From the NCBI GenBank assembly GCA_035714005.1, contig DASTMQ010000434.1, positions 1-9,067 of the forward strand: DNA of 9,067 nucleotides, read 5' to 3'. The notes beneath the pieces were generated by a model. That model was not told the origin of the DNA, searched no databases, and saw only the letters and a program-made list of their open reading frames with translations. The translations under genes were made by a program, and so were the position numbers. Below are positions 5,871 through 9,067 of this stretch, in pieces (positions within the stretch are counted from its first letter, which is position 1; the number at the start of each line of letters is the position of its first letter). Origin of the DNA: AWTP1-13 sp035714005. GTDB taxonomy: Bacteria > Pseudomonadota > Alphaproteobacteria > Rhizobiales > Hyphomicrobiaceae.

Positions 5871-6623
5871 ATGACGACCGCCGCAGCAGGGGTACGCCCG
5901 ACGCCACCGCTTGCCGCGCTCAGCAGGGAGCGAATTAAGGTCTACCAGCATTCGGACCTCATTTACTGGTGGGTGGTGTGGGCCTATGGCTATTTCTGCG
6001 CCTTGCTCACCTACCTACAGGGTCGGCCCGTTGTTCTCTCCGAGGACGGCCGCAAGGTCCTTTTCCATCCGAGCGCCTGGCTCGGCATCTCCTTCGTGGC
6101 GTTGGCCTTGTTTGTATTGGTTTTCACCAATGCGCGTGCGCGCGGCGTCAAATCTCTCGTGCTCTTTCTGGTGCTGCTCGTGATCGGCTTCGGCGTGCAA
6201 ATTTTGCAGGGCTGGGATGGACTGTTGAGTTATTTTCCGCTGCTGCTCGTCTATATGAATCAGGCCTTCTATGTGTTGTTCTCCAGCATTCTCCTGCTGG
6301 CCTGGTTGTTCACCGTTCTCTTCAGCGACCGCCTCACCTATTGGGAGTTTGCGCCAGGACTGATCAGCAGGCGCCAGCGCTTCAGCGAGGGCGGGGAATC
6401 TTTTGCCACCCCACACCTGCAAACGCGCCGGCAGAGCGACGACATCTTCGTGCATCGTGTGCTCGGTCTCTGGTTCTTGGGTTTTGGTACCGGAGATCTC
6501 GACATCCAGTTCAGCGTGCCGAGCGGCGAGCGCCACTATCATTTGCAAAACGTCTGGCGGGTCGGCGCCGTGGAACGCGAGATCAATCGCTTGGTGGCCA
6601 AGCAAGGGCCGGCACTGCGCTGA
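5871..6623 (+). CDS. Uncharacterised four-helix membrane protein with cytosolic C-terminal domain
   Basis: No named family is recognised with confidence. The 250-residue protein has an N-terminal soluble stretch (1-30). Four hydrophobic segments follow, at about 31-49, 69-86, 95-112 and 130-151; the last may begin near 121. The C-terminal domain, about 157-245, is strand-rich, beginning YWEFAPGLISRR and containing GTGDLDIQFSVPSGERHYHLQNVWRV. Its ending, with GDLDI followed by a late LQNVW and a closing helix VEREINRLV, resembles the bacterial PH-like (bPH) domain found on small membrane proteins; this is inference from pattern only. Both ends would face the cytosol if there are four helices. 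The ATG has a good GGGGGA site (5857-5862). It lies 85 nt after the small secreted-protein gene on the same strand and converges on the acyl-CoA synthetase gene with a 16-nt gap. Confidence 0.8.
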   Translation: MTTAAAGVRPTPPLAALSRERIKVYQHSDLIYWWVVWAYGYFCALLTYLQGRPVVLSEDGRKVLFHPSAWLGISFVALALFVLVFTNARARGVKSLVLFLVLLVIGFGVQILQGWDGLLSYFPLLLVYMNQAFYVLFSSILLLAWLFTVLFSDRLTYWEFAPGLISRRQRFSEGGESFATPHLQTRRQSDDIFVHRVLGLWFLGFGTGDLDIQFSVPSGERHYHLQNVWRVGAVEREINRLVAKQGPALR

Positions 6624-6639
6624 ACCCGTGACGGCGCCG

Positions 6640-8565
6640 TCAATCTGCTTGCGGCCGGCCCTTGGCCATGCCGCGCGCCTGCATCGCCCCCATGATTTCA
6701 TCGAGGATGGCCGGATCGTCGATGGTGGCCGGCATCTTCCAGGTTTCGCCGTCGGCGATCTGACGCATGGTACCGCGCAGGATTTTGCCGGAACGGGTCT
6801 TTGGCAGCCGCTTGACCGTCATCACCGTCTTGAGGGCGGCCACCGGACCGATCTCATCGCGCACCAGCTTGACGACCTCGGCTTCGATCTCGTTGGGCGA
6901 CCGATTGACGCCGGCGTTGAGCACGATGAAGCCGGCCGGGACCTGTCCCTTCATGGCGTCGGCAACGCCGACCACGGCGCATTCGGCGACGTCGCGATGG
7001 CGAGCCACCACCTCTTCCATCTGTCCGGTCGACAGGCGATGCCCGGCCACGTTGATCACATCGTCCGTACGCGCCATCACGTAGACGTAACCGTCGGCGT
7101 CGATGTATCCCGCGTCCGAGGTGGTGTAGTAGCCCGGAAACTCGGCAAGGTAGCCGTCGCGGAAGCGCTGGTCGTCGCCCCACAGCGTAGGCAGGCATGA
7201 GGGCGGCAGCGGCAGCTTGACGGCGAGCGTGCCCGTGCTACCCGGCTTGACCGCCTTGCCCTTGGCATCGAGCACGGAAAGCGCATAGCCCGGCATCGGC
7301 ACCGTGGCCGAGCCGTACTTGACCGGAAGGGCACCGAGCCCGACGGGGTTGCCGCATATCGGCCAACCCGTTTCCGTTTGCCACCAGTGGTCGTAGACGG
7401 GCACCTTGAGATTGGCCTGCGCCCACTTGATGGTTTCCGGATCGGCGCGCTCACCGGCAAGGAACAAGGTGCGAAAACGGCTGAGGTCGTGGCGCCCGAT
7501 CTGTTCGCCCTTGGGATCCTCCTTTTTGATCGCGCGAAAGGCCGTGGGGGCGGTGAACATTGCCGCGCAGCCGTGTTGAGCAATCACGCGCCAGAAGGCG
7601 CCGGCATCGGGCGTGCCGACCGGCTTGCCCTCGTAAAGGATGGTCGTGGCACCGTGCAGCAGCGGCGCGTAGCAAATATAGGAATGCCCGACGACCCAAC
7701 CGACGTCCGAGGCGGCCCAGAACACCTCGCCCGGATCGACGCCGTAGTGGTTCTTCATGGTCCACTTCAGCGCCACCATGTGCCCGCCGTTGTCGCGAAT
7801 GACACCCTTGGGGGAGCCGGTAGTCCCCGACGTATACAGAACGTAGAGGGGATCCGTGGCGGCGAGGCGAGCGCAACCGGCCTTGCGCCCGCGCGCCTTG
7901 GCCTCGGCGATCAAGCCCGCCCAATCATGGTCACGCCCGGCCAGCATGCTTGCCTCTGCCATGGGCCGTTGCAGCATCATGATGGCCGCCGGCTTGTGCG
8001 TCGCCAGCCTCAGCGCGCCGTCGAGCAGGGGCTTGTAGGGCACGATCCGACCGGGCTCGATGCCGCATGAGGCCGATAGGATCGCCGTCGGCTTGGAGTC
8101 ATCGATGCGCGAGGCCAATTCCGGTGCGGCAAAGCCGCCGAACACCACCGAGTGAATGGCGCCGATGCGCGCGCAGGCAAGCATGGCGATGACGGCCTCG
8201 GGAATCATCGGCATATAGATAATGACCCGGTCGCCCTGCTTGACGCCGAGGTCGACCAGCACGCCGCCCAGCGTCGCCACCTCGTCGCGAAGTTCCAGAT
8301 AGGTGTAGGCGCGAATGGTCTGGGTGACGGGACTGTCGTAGATCAGCGCGGCCTGCGCCGCACGGCCGTTCTCCACGTGCCGATCGAGGCAGTTGTAGGC
8401 CGTGTTGCACTCGGCCCCGGTGAACCAGCGCCCGTATTGCCCGGCGTAGGGATCAAACACCTGGTCCCACGGCTTGTACCAGTCGATCGCGCGCGCGGCC
8501 TCGGCCCAAAACTGGGCGGAATCGCGCTCCCAGGCGGCGTAAACCTCATGATAGCGGCTCGGCAT
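6640..8565 (-). CDS. prpE: Propionyl-CoA synthetase-type acyl-CoA synthetase
   Basis: This AMP-forming enzyme activates a short-chain acid, probably propionate, with ATP and CoA through an acyl-adenylate. At 641 residues it has full PrpE length. The ATP-binding P-loop YTSGTTGSPKG is at 244-254, the adenylate motif YDHWWQTETG at 391-400, the hinge region near ARTDDVINVAGHR (498-510), and the C-terminal PKTRSGK (588-594) with catalytic K594, a lysine often controlled by reversible acylation in this family. The N-terminal YHEVYAAWERDSAQFW and the GWVVGHSYICYAPLLHG stretch (289-305) favour PrpE/ACSS3 over acetyl-CoA synthetase, which typically reads GWVTGHSY. The open frame extends to 8589, but the ATG at 8565 has an AAGAGGAA site and gives the family N-terminus. 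Three tandem 14-bp repeats lie just upstream. No prpBCD genes are nearby, so acetate or other short acids cannot be excluded. Confidence 0.93.
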   Translation of the reverse strand: MPSRYHEVYAAWERDSAQFWAEAARAIDWYKPWDQVFDPYAGQYGRWFTGAECNTAYNCLDRHVENGRAAQAALIYDSPVTQTIRAYTYLELRDEVATLGGVLVDLGVKQGDRVIIYMPMIPEAVIAMLACARIGAIHSVVFGGFAAPELASRIDDSKPTAILSASCGIEPGRIVPYKPLLDGALRLATHKPAAIMMLQRPMAEASMLAGRDHDWAGLIAEAKARGRKAGCARLAATDPLYVLYTSGTTGSPKGVIRDNGGHMVALKWTMKNHYGVDPGEVFWAASDVGWVVGHSYICYAPLLHGATTILYEGKPVGTPDAGAFWRVIAQHGCAAMFTAPTAFRAIKKEDPKGEQIGRHDLSRFRTLFLAGERADPETIKWAQANLKVPVYDHWWQTETGWPICGNPVGLGALPVKYGSATVPMPGYALSVLDAKGKAVKPGSTGTLAVKLPLPPSCLPTLWGDDQRFRDGYLAEFPGYYTTSDAGYIDADGYVYVMARTDDVINVAGHRLSTGQMEEVVARHRDVAECAVVGVADAMKGQVPAGFIVLNAGVNRSPNEIEAEVVKLVRDEIGPVAALKTVMTVKRLPKTRSGKILRGTMRQIADGETWKMPATIDDPAILDEIMGAMQARGMAKGRPQAD

Positions 8566-8570
8566 GGCAA

Positions 8571-8578
8571 TTCCTCTT
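8571..8578 (-). promoter_or_regulatory. Ribosome binding site of prpE
   Basis: On the minus strand AAGAGGAA ends five bases before the ATG at 8565. It fixes the start of prpE at this codon rather than at the further-upstream codon at 8589, which would place translation inside the tandem repeat. Confidence 0.7.
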
Positions 8579-8581
8579 GCG

Positions 8582-8623
8582 GTGCCCAAGTCCTAGTGCC
8601 CAAGTCCTGGTGCCCAAGGCCTG
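8582..8623. repeat. Three tandem 14-bp repeats just upstream of prpE
   Basis: GTGCCCAAGTCCTA (8582-8595), GTGCCCAAGTCCTG (8596-8609) and GTGCCCAAGGCCTG (8610-8623) are head-to-tail copies with one or two changes. A partial copy GTGCCC recurs at 8629-8634. In the prpE direction the array ends three to four bases before the Shine-Dalgarno site, so it lies in the 5' untranslated region or the promoter. It may bind a regulator, or be a simple replication-slippage repeat. Confidence 0.75.
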
Positions 8624-8673
8624 TTGCGGTGCCCGGCGCTCATACTGCCAAGCGATGCTGCGAATGCAACGGG

Positions 8674-9067
8674 CTATTTGGCCGGAAAAGTCCAGCGGCC
8701 ACCGCCAATCACTGCCAGAGGATCAGGGTCGCGCTGGTAGAGGTAGACCCAGGCCATAACCTCGGTCCCGGCAAGCGGTTGCACCGCACGTTCGAGGCGT
8801 GCGTATTCGTTATCGCCGCGGCCAGCAACCAGGCCTTCATAGGCATCGAGCCAGGCGAAACTCGTCGCGGGATCTCTCAGCGCGTAGAGCTCGCCATAGA
8901 CGCGTTCCTCCGCGTTCGGGGTGTCGCTGGCGCCAGGATACCAAGCAATTTTGTAGAGGCGCCCCCGCATTGAGGCGGGTCCGAGCAAAGTGGCCTCGCG
9001 CGCCAATCTAGCCCCCATCGCATGGCCCGCCGCCGACACCAGCGTGCCGTAGACGAACAGGTTGGGA
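8674..9067 (-). CDS. Gamma-glutamylcyclotransferase-fold (AIG2-like) protein, partial
   Basis: The gene runs off the right edge, so its start is missing; about 130 residues are visible. Near the cut end it reads PNLFVYGTL, the glycine-tyrosine loop that opens the gamma-glutamylcyclotransferase fold. Later features are GRLYKIAWYPG, VYGELYAL, and WLDAYEG, whose glutamate is the likely catalytic acid. A late strand AWVYLYQRD and a closing GGGRWTF fit the family end. Relatives cleave gamma-glutamyl or gamma-glutamylamine bonds and release 5-oxoproline, but many bacterial members have no proven substrate. A GTG at 9039 could serve as an in-frame start, yet it would remove the YGTL loop, so the real start lies beyond the window. 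The gap to prpE is 108 nt; co-transcription is possible, though the repeat array in the gap suggests prpE may have its own control. Confidence 0.88.
   Translation of the reverse strand, partial: PNLFVYGTLVSAAGHAMGARLAREATLLGPASMRGRLYKIAWYPGASDTPNAEERVYGELYALRDPATSFAWLDAYEGLVAGRGDNEYARLERAVQPLAGTEVMAWVYLYQRDPDPLAVIGGGRWTFPAK

Noticed and set aside
5969..6631. A 220-codon plus-strand open frame
   Set aside because: It overlaps the membrane-protein gene in another frame, has no hydrophobic pattern or good start, and is best read as a shadow.
6631..6640. Perfect 10-bp palindrome ACGGCGCCGT between the convergent membrane-protein and prpE genes
   Set aside because: It is too short to form a hairpin with a loop and has no T-run, so it is neither a credible terminator nor a clear operator.
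7378..8070. A 230-codon plus-strand open frame
   Set aside because: It lies wholly antisense to prpE, whose motifs are unambiguous, and shows no recognisable domain.
1..9067. CRISPR arrays, toxin-antitoxin pairs, phage or defence genes, insertion sequences, tRNAs
   Set aside because: Looked for and not seen. The only tandem repeat has three contiguous 14-bp copies without spacers, and every long gene has an ordinary chromosomal function or no defence-like domain.

Overview
The window is high-GC bacterial chromosome, most likely from an alphaproteobacterium (perhaps Rhodospirillales-like). The main clue is ribosomal protein L19, whose C-terminal extension resembles the helix-hairpin-helix module that, from recall, alphaproteobacteria append to ribosomal proteins such as L21. 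Codon use and tight gene packing look even across the window. I see no IS element, phage gene, CRISPR array, tRNA or rRNA. Most genes have ordinary metabolic, transport or ribosomal functions. The less explained parts are the L19 extension, two uncharacterised proteins in the middle, and a small tandem repeat in front of prpE.

Layout: 1-320 holds no gene I can support, only two GC-rich hairpins. rplS (321-1037, +) is followed by a predicted phosphoribosyltransferase (1122-1805, +). Four minus-strand genes converge on these. In transcription order they are an ABC-2 exporter ATPase (5178-4252) and permease (4255-3494) that overlap by 4 nt, then a 3-hydroxyisobutyrate dehydrogenase (3424-2534), then a type II haloacid dehalogenase (2531-1869) starting 2 nt after the dehydrogenase stop. 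Divergent from the ATPase lie two uncharacterised plus-strand genes: a small protein with an N-terminal signal or anchor (5417-5785), and a four-helix membrane protein with a cytosolic beta-rich tail (5871-6623). A propionyl-CoA-synthetase-type enzyme (8565-6640, -) converges on the latter with a 16-nt gap. A gamma-glutamylcyclotransferase-fold protein (-) is cut by the right edge.

How the genes may work together: the ABC pair is a self-contained YadG/YadH-type exporter. The dehydrogenase acts in valine breakdown, which ends in propionyl-CoA, and the nearby acyl-CoA synthetase also makes propionyl-CoA, so the window has a loose C3/branched-acid catabolic theme. The dehalogenase would release 2-hydroxy acids from 2-haloacids and is apparently co-translated with the dehydrogenase. 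That link is inference from gene order. No multi-gene system of a clearly new kind is visible.
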